31,462 nucleotides of DNA, taken from positions 1-31,462 of the forward strand of contig JAAZLQ010000015.1 of the NCBI GenBank assembly GCA_012799255.1. The letters run 5' to 3'. The notes beneath the pieces are model-generated. The model searched no databases and was not told the origin of the DNA. It saw nothing but the letters and a program-made list of their open reading frames with translations. The position numbers and the translations under genes were made by a program. The stretch is from Bacillota bacterium (GTDB lineage Bacteria; Bacillota_G; Limnochordia; DTU010). Shown one piece after another: positions 23,956-31,462 of this stretch; positions within the stretch are counted from its first letter, which is position 1, and every line of letters begins with the position of its first letter.

Positions 23956-24501
23956 ATGAATATTCGCTCCACAACCATTATAGCAGTGCGTAAAGCCGGT
24001 GAGGTAGTGTTGGCCGGTGATGGCCAAGTGACTTTAGGTGAAAAAACGGTGATCAAGCATGGTGCAACCAAAGTGCGGACCTTATCCGACGGACAGATTC
24101 TAGCAGGTTTTGCTGGGTCGGCCGCTGATGCGATCACCCTATTTGAGAGGTTTGAAAGGAAGTTGAAGGACCATTCAAATCAGTTGGTGCGAGCTGCAGT
24201 GGAAATGGGTCAAGATTGGCGTTCCGATCGTTACTTACGCAAGTTGGAGGCGTTACTGTTGGTGGCAGATCGGGAGACTACCTTAGTGATTTCAGGCACT
24301 GGTGACATTATTGAACCTGATGAAGGAGTTTTAGCGATTGGTTCGGGAGGTCCCTATGCCATGGCAGCAGGGCTTGCATTGTTAAATCACTCCGAGCTTT
24401 CTGCGCGGGAGATAGCTTTGGAGGCACTCCGCATTACATCGGAGATCTGTGTGTTCACTAACGATAGAATCTCCATTGTTGATTTGCCTAAGGAACTGTG
24501 A
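23956..24501 (+). CDS. hslV: ATP-dependent protease subunit HslV (ClpQ)
   Basis: HslV forms the double-hexamer proteolytic chamber that works with HslU. It has 181 residues. The N terminus is [11 protein letters not shown], so the mature N-terminal Thr nucleophile is probably Thr6 after removal of five residues. B. subtilis CodW is exceptional in using Ser; here the nucleophile appears to be Thr. Proteasome-like segments include [46 protein letters not shown] and [16 protein letters not shown]. The stop overlaps in-frame sequence ahead of hslU, so the two are translated in series. Confidence 0.97.
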   Translation: MNIRSTTIIAVRKAGEVVLAGDGQVTLGEKTVIKHGATKVRTLSDGQILAGFAGSAADAITLFERFERKLKDHSNQLVRAAVEMGQDWRSDRYLRKLEALLLVADRETTLVISGTGDIIEPDEGVLAIGSGGPYAMAAGLALLNHSELSAREIALEALRITSEICVFTNDRISIVDLPKEL

Positions 24502-24515
24502 GGAAGGGTGATAGA

Positions 24516-25895
24516 GTGGAACTGACACCACGGGAGATAGTATCCGAATTAGACCGTTATATTATCGGGCAAAGAGATGCCAAACGGGCGGTAGCTATTG
24601 CCCTTAGAAATAGATATCGACGCAAACAGCTGCCAGCGGAACTTCGTGACGATATTCTCCCCAAGAATATTCTGATGATCGGACCTACTGGTGTGGGAAA
24701 GACTGAAATTGCGCGACGTCTAGCCAGATTGGCCAATGCACCATTTGTAAAAGTTGAGGCAACGAAGTTTACTGAAGTTGGTTATGTTGGTCGGGACGTT
24801 GATTCTATTATTAGGGAACTAGTTGATGTTGCTCTGCGCATGGTGAAAGCGGAAAGAATGAGAGAAGTGGAGCATAGGGCAGAGTCATTGGTTGAAGAGC
24901 GTTTGGTAGAACTATTGGTACCGAGTCCTAGTTCTTCCAACACTGTTAATCCGATGGATCTCTTCTGGGGGTTGACTCAACCTTCACAGACCAGTCACAG
25001 GAAGACCGAGGTGGATGAGGAGCTTCAAGCTAAACGTAAACAAGCACGAGAATTAGTGAGATTGGGCGAGTATGAGGACAGGGAAGTGGAAGTTACTATC
25101 GAAAAATCCCCGTCATCGTTTTGGGAGATGATGCCAGGCTCCGGCATGGATGAATTGGGGGCGAACTTCCGAGAAATGCTTGGGGATCTCTTGCCTAAGA
25201 AGACGCAGAAGCGTAAGGTGACAGTGCGCGAAGCAAGGAGTATTTTATTGCAAGAAGAAGCGACGAAGCTCTTGGATATGGATGAGATCATGGCAGAAAC
25301 AGTCGCTTTAGTTGAAGAGTCGGGCATAGTTTTTATTGATGAGATCGACAAAATTGCGGTTTCGGATCAAAGGGGACCAGATGTGTCCCGTGAAGGTGTA
25401 CAAAGGGATATCCTTCCAATTATTGAGGGAAGTACTGTTATTACCAAAGCTGGACCTGTGAGGACTGATTATATATTGTTTATTGCGGCCGGAGCGTTTC
25501 ACATTTCTCAGCCCGCAGATTTGATACCAGAGTTACAGGGGCGTTTTCCGATTCGGGTGAATCTGGAGAGTCTAAAGGCGGAGGACTTTGCGCGCATTCT
25601 AACTGAACCACAAAACTCGCTCACTAAGCAGTATGTGGCCCTCTTAGGAACCGAGGGTGTAGAACTGGAGTTTACTGATGCAGGTGTTATCGCCATTGCC
25701 AAGATAGCCGAGGAGGTTAATCGGAATACCGAAAACATTGGTGCTAGACGGTTGCACACAGTATTAGAACGTCTTTTAGAAGATGTAAGCTTTGAGGCAG
25801 CCCTGGGTACCAAGGTAGTAATTGATGCGGACTTTGTCAGAGAGAAATTGGGGGACGTTGCCCAAGATCGAGATCTTACTCGCTATATTTTGTGA
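24516..25895 (+). CDS. hslU: ATP-dependent protease ATPase subunit HslU (ClpY)
   Basis: HslU is the AAA+ unfoldase that feeds substrates to HslV. I chose the GTG at 24516, giving 459 residues, because it has AGGAAGGG seven bases upstream and yields the usual opening [22 protein letters not shown] at 24498 overlapping the hslV stop would add six residues. The P-loop GPTGVGKT is at 56-63. The variable I domain covers about 100-230. Walker B is [12 protein letters not shown], and sensor/arginine residues follow in [13 protein letters not shown] and [17 protein letters not shown]. The C-terminal tail RDLTRYIL is the part that docks into HslV. A terminator follows. Confidence 0.97.
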   Translation: MELTPREIVSELDRYIIGQRDAKRAVAIALRNRYRRKQLPAELRDDILPKNILMIGPTGVGKTEIARRLARLANAPFVKVEATKFTEVGYVGRDVDSIIRELVDVALRMVKAERMREVEHRAESLVEERLVELLVPSPSSSNTVNPMDLFWGLTQPSQTSHRKTEVDEELQAKRKQARELVRLGEYEDREVEVTIEKSPSSFWEMMPGSGMDELGANFREMLGDLLPKKTQKRKVTVREARSILLQEEATKLLDMDEIMAETVALVEESGIVFIDEIDKIAVSDQRGPDVSREGVQRDILPIIEGSTVITKAGPVRTDYILFIAAGAFHISQPADLIPELQGRFPIRVNLESLKAEDFARILTEPQNSLTKQYVALLGTEGVELEFTDAGVIAIAKIAEEVNRNTENIGARRLHTVLERLLEDVSFEAALGTKVVIDADFVREKLGDVAQDRDLTRYIL

Positions 25896-25967
25896 TAAAG
25901 ATTCGATAAAAGTCGAAAATGAAGTAGGATTTCTACGGATCATCAAGAACATAATATAGAGGTTGGG

Positions 25968-25997
25968 GGGGAGAACTATATAGCACTCTCCCCTTTT
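25968..25997 (+). terminator. Intrinsic terminator after hslU
   Basis: GGGGAGA (25968-25974) pairs with TCTCCCC (25987-25993) around a 12-base A/T-rich loop, followed by TTTT. It separates the protease unit from the flagellar operon, at the place where codY is found in B. subtilis. Confidence 0.8.
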
Positions 25998-26037
25998 CTC
26001 ATTCCAAAGATCGATGAATGCAGGACTTCCCTTCATT

Positions 26038-26065
26038 TTGTCGAATTCGGTTCGCAAGATATTAT
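26038..26065 (+). promoter_or_regulatory. Possible promoter of the flagellar operon
   Basis: TTGTCG (26038-26043) and TATTAT (26060-26065) are 16 bases apart, a fair sigma-A type match. No SigD-type TAAA/GCCGATAA pair was seen. The gap 25896-26099 holds nothing else beyond the terminator. Confidence 0.4.
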
Positions 26066-26099
26066 TCACCTGTGATTGGCTTAACGAGGAGGGACCTAG

Positions 26100-26507
26100 G
26101 TGTTTAAGTTAGTAGACAAGTTAAATTCTGGTCTAGGCAAGGCAACATTGCGGCATAATGTGCTGAGCAACAATCTGGCCAATGTGAACACGCCAGGATT
26201 TAAACGTTCCGATGTTGTAGCGAATCCCACTTCGTTCTCTAATGAGCTGAGTAAAGTGCAACAGTCCAGGCTTACGAGAACTAATCCGCGCCATTTGGCC
26301 GGGACATCTACATCCAGTCAGCGGAATGAGCTCTTTTCGATTGTGGAAGACAACTCCACGACTATGCGGAATGATGGAAATAATGTTGATCCTGAACGGG
26401 AGCGAGTGTTGCTTTTGGAAAACCAACTTTATTATGATTCCTTAATTGATGCTGTTAGTCGTAAGTTGGGGCAAATCCGCTCCGTGATTGGAGAAGGGAG
26501 AAGGTAG
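26100..26507 (+). CDS. flgB: Flagellar basal-body rod protein FlgB
   Basis: FlgB is the proximal rod subunit joined to the MS ring through FliE. It has 135 residues. The N-terminal rod motif is ATLRHNVLSNNLANVNTPGFKR in two adjoining parts, the signature shared by rod and hook proteins. The C-terminal coiled segment includes NNVDPERERVLLLENQLYYDSLIDAVSRK. The start is GTG, six bases after GAGGAGGGA (26086-26094 region), giving FKLVDKLNSGL at the N terminus. It is the first gene of the operon after the hslU terminator. Confidence 0.96.
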   Translation: MFKLVDKLNSGLGKATLRHNVLSNNLANVNTPGFKRSDVVANPTSFSNELSKVQQSRLTRTNPRHLAGTSTSSQRNELFSIVEDNSTTMRNDGNNVDPERERVLLLENQLYYDSLIDAVSRKLGQIRSVIGEGRR

Positions 26508-26510
26508 AGG

Positions 26511-26948
26511 ATGAGCGTTTTTAAGACGTTTAGAATTGCAGCATCCGGTTTGACCGCTGAACGGTTGCGCATGGATACAATTGCCAATAATTTAGCTAAT
26601 GCTAATACAACCAGATCTGTCGATGGTGGACCATATCGGCGTCAAGTACCCGTTTTTGCTCCTATTCTGGATGAATCTATGCGAGGTGTTCCCAGTGTTA
26701 TGCGGCGGGGAGCACAAGGTCAGGGAGTGCAAGTTGTGGGTGTCGTTAGCGACCCATCTCCACCTAGGTTGGTTTACGACCCGCAACATCCTGATGCCAA
26801 TGCGGATGGTTATGTTGAAATGCCTAATGTTCACGTTGTGAAAGAGATGGTAGATCTGATTACTGCAACAAGGGCCTACGAAGCTAATATTGTTGCTCTG
26901 AATTCTGCTAAATCCATGGCCCAACGTGCCTTGGAAATCGGTCGTTAG
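26511..26948 (+). CDS. flgC: Flagellar basal-body rod protein FlgC
   Basis: FlgC is the second proximal rod protein. It has 145 residues. The N-terminal signature is FRIAASGLTAERLRMDTIANNLANANT in adjoining parts. The C-terminal helix is VVKEMVDLITATRAYEAN followed by ALNSAKSMAQRALEIGR. The middle region YVEMPNVHVV is also typical. The ATG is three bases from the flgB stop. Rod proteins are exported by the flagellar type III system without a cleaved signal peptide, and none is seen. Confidence 0.97.
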   Translation: MSVFKTFRIAASGLTAERLRMDTIANNLANANTTRSVDGGPYRRQVPVFAPILDESMRGVPSVMRRGAQGQGVQVVGVVSDPSPPRLVYDPQHPDANADGYVEMPNVHVVKEMVDLITATRAYEANIVALNSAKSMAQRALEIGR

Positions 26949-26962
26949 GGAGGGTGATTTAG

Positions 26963-27253
26963 ATGAAGATTCAGCTTAATGCTGTTCCGCAGAGTAGTAT
27001 GCTATCTCCCAAGTTGGGACAGGTACAGAAGCCGGAACAGAGTTTCCAAAGCCATCTGCTAGAGGCACTTGATGAGGTGAACACTCTGCAGCAACAGAGT
27101 GATGTAGCCTTTACCCAGTTGTTAACGGGGGACATAGAGTTTCATGATGCCATGATCATTGCTGAAAAAGCAAATCTGGCCCTTCAGCTGACCATGGCCA
27201 TTCGTACTAAGCTCTTGGAGGCATACCAGGAAATAACTCGCATGCAAGTTTAG
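26963..27253 (+). CDS. fliE: Flagellar hook-basal body protein FliE
   Basis: FliE is the adaptor between the MS ring (FliF) and the rod. It has 96 residues, the usual size. The conserved C-terminal half is DVAFTQLLTGDIEFHDAM followed by IIAEKANLALQLTMAIRTKLLEAYQEITRM in two parts. The N-terminal 25 residues are variable and Gln-rich. AGGGAGGG lies nine or so bases before the ATG. The flgB-flgC-fliE-fliF order is standard. Confidence 0.96.
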   Translation: MKIQLNAVPQSSMLSPKLGQVQKPEQSFQSHLLEALDEVNTLQQQSDVAFTQLLTGDIEFHDAMIIAEKANLALQLTMAIRTKLLEAYQEITRMQV

Positions 27254-27269
27254 CTAGGTGGGTGTACAT

Positions 27270-28790
27270 ATGAACAATATTCTAGAGTCAATAAGAGAGA
27301 CCTGGGGGAAGTTGTCGCGTCCAATGCAGATCGGTACAGGCATTTTCGTTCTAGGTGTCTTTCTATCGCTGGTTCTCTTAGCACTTTTGTCACGCACAGA
27401 GTATCAGGTGCTTTTTTCAGGCTTGAGTCCTGATGATGCGGGGGCGGTTGTAACTGCACTCCAAGAACGGGGCACCCCTTATCAATTAGCAGAAGGCGGG
27501 ACGACCGTCTTGGTTCCGGAGGACCAGGTATTTGAAACCAGGATTTCTCTGGCTACTTCAGGGATGCCCACAGGGGGAGTAGTAGGTTTCGAGATTTTTA
27601 ACACAACCCGATTGGGCGAGACAGAGGCAGATCGTCAATTGCGTTATCAATGGGCTTTACAGGGAGAGTTGACCCGCACTATTCGTCAGATTAATGAAAT
27701 TGCTGACGCCCGTATCCATATTGTTCTGCCGCGGCGTTCTTTATTTGTCCAGGACAGTCAGCCGGCAACCGCTTCTGTTTTATTGCAGTTAAAGCCAGGA
27801 GCTCAGTTGCATGCTAATCAAGTTCGTGGCATTGCCAATTTAGTTGCTAGTAGCGTAGAAGGCTTGTCTCCTGAAAATGTGACAATTGTCGATTCAAGGG
27901 GGGCAGTCTTGAACTCGCCAGTTTTAGGAGATTTAGGGCAAATTACAGACCGCTACGAGATGCAGTGGCGATATGAGCAACAGCTGGAGAACAGCATAGT
28001 TGCAATGTTGGAGCGGATTTTTGGATTTGGCAATGTTGTAAGTAGGGTAAATGCGGTTTTAGACTTTGCTTTACTAGAGCAGTATAGTGAAACTTTTTCG
28101 CCCGTTTATCAAGGGGAAGGAATTGTTCGTAGCACCCAAAGTTTTGAGGAGTCTTACCGCGGTACCTCCACTGGTGCAGGGGGTGTACCTGGAGTTGATT
28201 CCAATGTTCCTGGTTATGTTTTTCTCGAAGGAGGAGAAGGAACGACTGAATGGAACCGTAGCGAATCAACCACGAATTATGAAGTGAACAGAACCGAAAC
28301 CCGTTCTACAGTTTTGCCAGGACAGGTTACTAATTTAGCAGTATCAGTCTGGATTAATGGCGATCTAGACTCCACTCAACTAGCAGCAGTTGAAGAATCG
28401 GTGATGCGCGCCACAGGTCTAAATCCTAGCCGTGGTGACAGCATCTATGTGGCTAGTGTGCCCTTCGAGGTAAGTCCGTTTGCTGAGGAAGCCCCGCTTC
28501 CAACGGCTCCCGCCGGAGTTCCCATGTACTGGGTTGTTCTTGTAGCTGTGTTGGTACTGCTAGCTGTTGGAGTTATAGTGATACGTTCTAGACGGCAAAT
28601 TCCTGAGGAAGTGCCAGTCGCGGCCAGTTTGGACATTATTGTTGATGACCAAATTGATGAGATTCCAGAGCGCGAACTGACTCCTGAAGAGCGTGAGGCG
28701 GTTAATATGCGTAAGCAAGTTAAGAAACTAGCAGAAGAAAAGCCGGAAGAGGTTGCACTTTTGATGAGATCTTGGCTGGTTGATGAGTAG
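27270..28790 (+). CDS. fliF: Flagellar MS-ring protein FliF
   Basis: FliF forms the membrane MS ring on which the flagellum assembles. I chose the ATG at 27270, with AGGTGG eight bases upstream, giving 506 residues; a GTG at 27258 is also in frame. The first transmembrane segment is at about 22-41 and the second at about 420-439 (YWVVLVAVLVLLAVGVIVI). The YscJ/FliF domain includes YQVLFSGLSPDDAGAVV and GEVTRTIRQI-like ELTRTIRQINEIADARIHIV. The cytosolic tail ends in EEVALLMRSWLVDE, the FliG-binding segment. Confidence 0.97.
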   Translation: MNNILESIRETWGKLSRPMQIGTGIFVLGVFLSLVLLALLSRTEYQVLFSGLSPDDAGAVVTALQERGTPYQLAEGGTTVLVPEDQVFETRISLATSGMPTGGVVGFEIFNTTRLGETEADRQLRYQWALQGELTRTIRQINEIADARIHIVLPRRSLFVQDSQPATASVLLQLKPGAQLHANQVRGIANLVASSVEGLSPENVTIVDSRGAVLNSPVLGDLGQITDRYEMQWRYEQQLENSIVAMLERIFGFGNVVSRVNAVLDFALLEQYSETFSPVYQGEGIVRSTQSFEESYRGTSTGAGGVPGVDSNVPGYVFLEGGEGTTEWNRSESTTNYEVNRTETRSTVLPGQVTNLAVSVWINGDLDSTQLAAVEESVMRATGLNPSRGDSIYVASVPFEVSPFAEEAPLPTAPAGVPMYWVVLVAVLVLLAVGVIVIRSRRQIPEEVPVAASLDIIVDDQIDEIPERELTPEEREAVNMRKQVKKLAEEKPEEVALLMRSWLVDE

Positions 28791-28801
28791 GAGGGTCTGC
28801 G

Positions 28802-29809
28802 ATGAGGACTCGTAAAATGAGTGGTAAGGAGAAAGCGGCCGTTCTTTTGGTGAGTTTGGGTCCAGAGCTTTCTGCTTCAGTATTTAAACATCTCAAAGAG
28901 AATGAAATTGAAGATTTAACCTTAGAAATTGCCAGCCTTAAGCGCATTCAACCCGATATTAGGGATGCGGTGGTTGAAGAGTTTCACGATCTGATGATGG
29001 CCCGGGAATATCTTGAACATGGCGGCATAGAGTATGCTAGGGAGTTGCTCGAAAAGGCGTTAGGTAGTTCTAAGGCTGAAGATATTATTAAGAGACTCAC
29101 TGCTTCACTGCAGGTGAGGCCCTTTGACTTTGCGAGAAAAACTGATCCAGGACAGTTACTCAACTTTATTCAAAACGAGCATCCGCAAACGATAGCTCTG
29201 ATTTTGGCCTATCTACATCCTGAACAGGCTGGTTTGATTCTGTCTTCTTTGAGTCCTGAGCTACAAGTAGATGTGGCTAGGCGTTTGGCCAAGTTGGACA
29301 GGACAACCCCCGAGGTACTTCAGGAAATTGAGAGTACATTAGAACAGAGGTTATCTGCCTTTGTTATGGATGACTATACTCTAGCTGGTGGAATTGAGTC
29401 TGCCGTGGATGTCTTAAATATGGTAGACCGCGCAACCGAGAAAACCATTATTGATGCACTAGAAGAAGAAGAACCTGAACTGGCAGAAGAAATCCGGAAA
29501 CGGATGTTTGTCTTTGAAGACATTATTCTTCTTGATGATCGGTCCATTCAAAAGGTCTTGCGTGAAGTGGATTCCAAAGACTTGGCACTTGCCCTTAAGA
29601 CTGCCAGTGAAGAGGTTTCTGCTCGGATTTACAAGAACATGTCCAAGCGGGCAGCCGAGATGTTAAAAGAAGACATTGATTACATGGGGCCGGTACGTTT
29701 GCGTGACATCGAAGAAACACAGCAAAAAATTGTGGCTACAATCCGTCGTTTAGAAGATACTGGCGAGATTATAATTGCGCGCGGAGGGGAGGACGAGGTA
29801 ATTGTCTAA
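28802..29809 (+). CDS. fliG: Flagellar motor switch protein FliG
   Basis: FliG is the rotor component that contacts the stator and, with FliM/FliN, sets rotation direction. It has 335 residues. The N domain is SGKEKAAVLLVSLGPELSA. The middle domain holds the EHPQ motif in FIQNEHPQTIALILAYL at about 120. The C-terminal charge-bearing torque helix lies around 280-300 in VDSKDLALALKTASEEV and NMSKRAAEMLKED. The gene overlaps the fliH start by eight bases, indicating coupled translation. Confidence 0.98.
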   Translation: MRTRKMSGKEKAAVLLVSLGPELSASVFKHLKENEIEDLTLEIASLKRIQPDIRDAVVEEFHDLMMAREYLEHGGIEYARELLEKALGSSKAEDIIKRLTASLQVRPFDFARKTDPGQLLNFIQNEHPQTIALILAYLHPEQAGLILSSLSPELQVDVARRLAKLDRTTPEVLQEIESTLEQRLSAFVMDDYTLAGGIESAVDVLNMVDRATEKTIIDALEEEEPELAEEIRKRMFVFEDIILLDDRSIQKVLREVDSKDLALALKTASEEVSARIYKNMSKRAAEMLKEDIDYMGPVRLRDIEETQQKIVATIRRLEDTGEIIIARGGEDEVIV

Positions 29810-30575
29810 GATCATTAAAGCTGCTGAACTAAAGGTTCTGGTAGCTAACGATACTCAGACAGTAATTCCTGCCGCTCCTTTGCCGGATTTACACCATTCG
29901 CTTGCAGATGACAACACCTCCACTGGTACCATTTTGGATGCTACCAACTTAATAGAAGACGCTCAGCGTAAGGCTGGAGAAATTTTGGCTGAGGCCGAAG
30001 AAATGGCTAGAAATCGAATGCAGGAAGTGGAACAAGAGTTAGAAAGCCTACGATTGAAAGCTAAAGAATCTGGATTCTCCGAAGGTTACCATGAGGGTTA
30101 TGAAGAGGGTTTGGCACGGGGCCGTGATCAAGCTCGTGAGGAAGCAGTTGATTTGCTCGCCACCTTGGAGAAGTTTGTTGAAGAGGCAGTCAAGGTTAGG
30201 GCCACGAACCTAGCAGCCCTCGAAGACGACTTTCTAAAGCTTAGCCTGCTTCTTGCCGATAAAATAGTGAGGAAAACTGTTGAAAATGACATCTCGTGGC
30301 TACAGCCCATAATCAAGGATGCTCTAACAAGTCTGGGGCAAGTAGATGAAGTAGTAGTGCTTTTAAGTCCACTAGATTACGCGTTACTGCAGGAACATGA
30401 GGATGATCTGCAAATTGCCACCCGGACTAAGTTGACTTTTGACCAAGATCAAACCATAACTCAGGGGGGCTGCCTAATTGAGTCTGAAAGCGGGCTCATT
30501 GATGCGCGTTTAGAGAGTCGTTTAGGTAAATTGGCCCATCACTTATTGGAAGTGCTCTATTATGAGAATGATTGA
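29802..30575 (+). CDS. fliH: Flagellar assembly protein FliH
   Basis: FliH forms a peripheral stalk that binds and restrains the export ATPase FliI. It has 257 residues. A variable N-terminal part is followed by a long charged coiled coil (about 48-100) with the GxxxG-like run [18 protein letters not shown], a FliH trademark. The C-terminal domain includes [21 protein letters not shown] and [23 protein letters not shown]. The start is TTG inside the end of fliG. The last 14 bases overlap fliI. Confidence 0.92.
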   Translation: MSKIIKAAELKVLVANDTQTVIPAAPLPDLHHSLADDNTSTGTILDATNLIEDAQRKAGEILAEAEEMARNRMQEVEQELESLRLKAKESGFSEGYHEGYEEGLARGRDQAREEAVDLLATLEKFVEEAVKVRATNLAALEDDFLKLSLLLADKIVRKTVENDISWLQPIIKDALTSLGQVDEVVVLLSPLDYALLQEHEDDLQIATRTKLTFDQDQTITQGGCLIESESGLIDARLESRLGKLAHHLLEVLYYEND

Positions 30576-31462
30576 TCATCTTTCGCCTCGGGTGGCCCAT
30601 TACCAACGTCATCTCGAACAAGTCAACGATACCATTCATAGTGGACGAGTAAGTAAAATTGTTGGGTTAACGATTGAGTCAATCGGACCCACTACTGATA
30701 TTGGAGAGTTATGTTATATAAAGCCCCGGAAGGGACCGGGTTTGCCGGCAGAAGTGGTGGGGTTTAGAGATCAAAGGGTACTCTTAATGCCACTCTCTGA
30801 TTTAACTGGTATAGGACCTGGGAGCTTAGTCACCGCCACCGGTTCCCCATTACTGGTTCCCGTGGGCGAAGCACTTTTAGGGCGAGTCTTAGACGGACTT
30901 GGACAACCTATGGACAACAAGGGATATGTTCCTGTAACTAAGTATCTTTCGGTTCAGGGCAAGATTCCCAAGCCCCTTGAAAGACAGCGTATTAAGACCC
31001 ATCTATCTGTAGGTGTTCGTGCCATTGATGGCCTGTTAACCTGTGGTAGGGGACAGCGGATCGGCGTTTTCGCGGGAAGCGGTGTGGGCAAGAGTACCTT
31101 ACTGGGTATGATGGCCCGTAAAACAGATGCTGACGTGAACGTCATTGCCTTAATCGGTGAACGTGGTCGCGAGGTGAGAGAGTTTATCGAAAGGGATTTA
31201 GGTCCCGAAGGCTTAGCCCGTTCAGTAGTTGTGGTTGCTACCTCGGACCAACCTGCCCTTGTTCGCATCAAGGGAGCCATGGTTGCCACAACTATTGCTG
31301 AGTTTTTCCGGGACTTGGGTTTAGATGTGCTCTTTGTGATGGACTCGGTTACTAGGTTAGCATTAGCCCAAAGAGAAGTTGGTTTGGCTATCGGTGAACC
31401 GCCTGCAACAAGGGGGTATACACCTTCTGTTTTTGCCTTGATGCCTCGAGTTCTGGAAAGGA
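30562..31462 (+). CDS. fliI: Flagellum-specific ATP synthase FliI (3' truncated)
   Basis: FliI is the ATPase of the flagellar type III export apparatus, related to the F1 beta subunit. About 300 residues are present and the window ends inside the gene. The P-loop AGSGVGKS is at 171-178. Upstream is [15 protein letters not shown], and downstream are [52 protein letters not shown] and [23 protein letters not shown] in adjoining parts. The ATG at 30562 overlaps fliH by 14 bases; an ATG at 30568 is also possible. No stop or frameshift is seen in the visible part. Confidence 0.97.
   Translation, partial: MRMIDHLSPRVAHYQRHLEQVNDTIHSGRVSKIVGLTIESIGPTTDIGELCYIKPRKGPGLPAEVVGFRDQRVLLMPLSDLTGIGPGSLVTATGSPLLVPVGEALLGRVLDGLGQPMDNKGYVPVTKYLSVQGKIPKPLERQRIKTHLSVGVRAIDGLLTCGRGQRIGVFAGSGVGKSTLLGMMARKTDADVNVIALIGERGREVREFIERDLGPEGLARSVVVVATSDQPALVRIKGAMVATTIAEFFRDLGLDVLFVMDSVTRLALAQREVGLAIGEPPATRGYTPSVFALMPRVLER

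Noticed and set aside
25902..25917. TTCGA/TCGAA inverted repeat after hslU as a CodY box or SigD promoter
   Set aside because: It does not match the CodY consensus and has no TAAA element at the required spacing; it is five bases per arm and likely chance.

Overview
The window is a long housekeeping block of a Gram-positive bacterium of the Firmicutes (Bacillota). The gene order is rnc - smc - ftsY - ylxM - ffh - rpsP - khpA - rimM - trmD - rplS - rbgA - rnhB - yraN - dprA - topA - trmFO - xerC - hslV - hslU - flgB - flgC - fliE - fliF - fliG - fliH - fliI. Apart from a few insertions and losses this matches the order known from the Bacillus subtilis region running from rncS to the fla/che operon. 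A SigH-like sigma factor, YlxM, KhpA, RbgA, TrmFO (the folate-dependent enzyme) and an HslV of the Firmicute type all fit. Frequent TTG/GTG starts, strong AGGAGG ribosome sites and moderate GC by eye (not computed) also fit. The absence of codY points to the clostridial side rather than Bacilli, but the genus cannot be read from this window. The cell is probably motile, and the SigH-like factor is compatible with sporulation without proving it.

Layout. (1) 1-1434: 3' end of fabF, then rnc. (2) 1431-2941: a minus-strand regulator with a LexA/CI-like (S24) fold, a 227-bp divergent intergenic region rich in inverted repeats, and a SigH-like sigma factor. This pair sits between rnc and smc, where B. 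subtilis has nothing. (3) 3012-11632: smc, ftsY, a clear sigma-A promoter, ylxM, ffh, rpsP, khpA, rimM, trmD and rplS, closed by a terminator. This is the chromosome condensation, signal-recognition and ribosome-maturation cluster. (4) 11720-15182: lepB, rbgA, rnhB, yraN and a D,D-carboxypeptidase, joined by overlapping stop/start codons and closed by a terminator. (5) 15334-17727: two overlapping Lrp/AsnC-type regulators facing a minus-strand comM. (6) 17854-21709: a small zinc-ribbon protein, dprA, an unrecognised 130-aa protein with its own promoter, then topA. (7) 21709-25895: trmFO, xerC, hslV and hslU, then a terminator at the place where codY would be. (8) 26100 to the end: the early part of the flagellar basal-body operon, flgB through a truncated fliI.

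How the genes work together. SMC, FtsY, Ffh and YlxM couple chromosome organisation to co-translational membrane targeting, and LepB then cleaves the exported proteins. RpsP, KhpA, RimM, TrmD, RplS and RbgA serve ribosome assembly and tRNA modification. RnhB, TopA, XerC, ComM and DprA handle nucleic acids, including incoming single-stranded DNA. HslVU is a cytosolic protease. The Flg/Fli genes build the rod base, the MS ring, the rotor switch and the export ATPase.

The parts least explained by known synteny are the S24-like regulator/sigma-factor island with its structured leader, in which the sigma-factor Shine-Dalgarno can be masked; the tandem Lrp pair; and the two small unrecognised proteins near dprA. 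No rRNA, tRNA, CRISPR array, insertion sequence or prophage was seen. There is no stretch over 300 bases without a gene.
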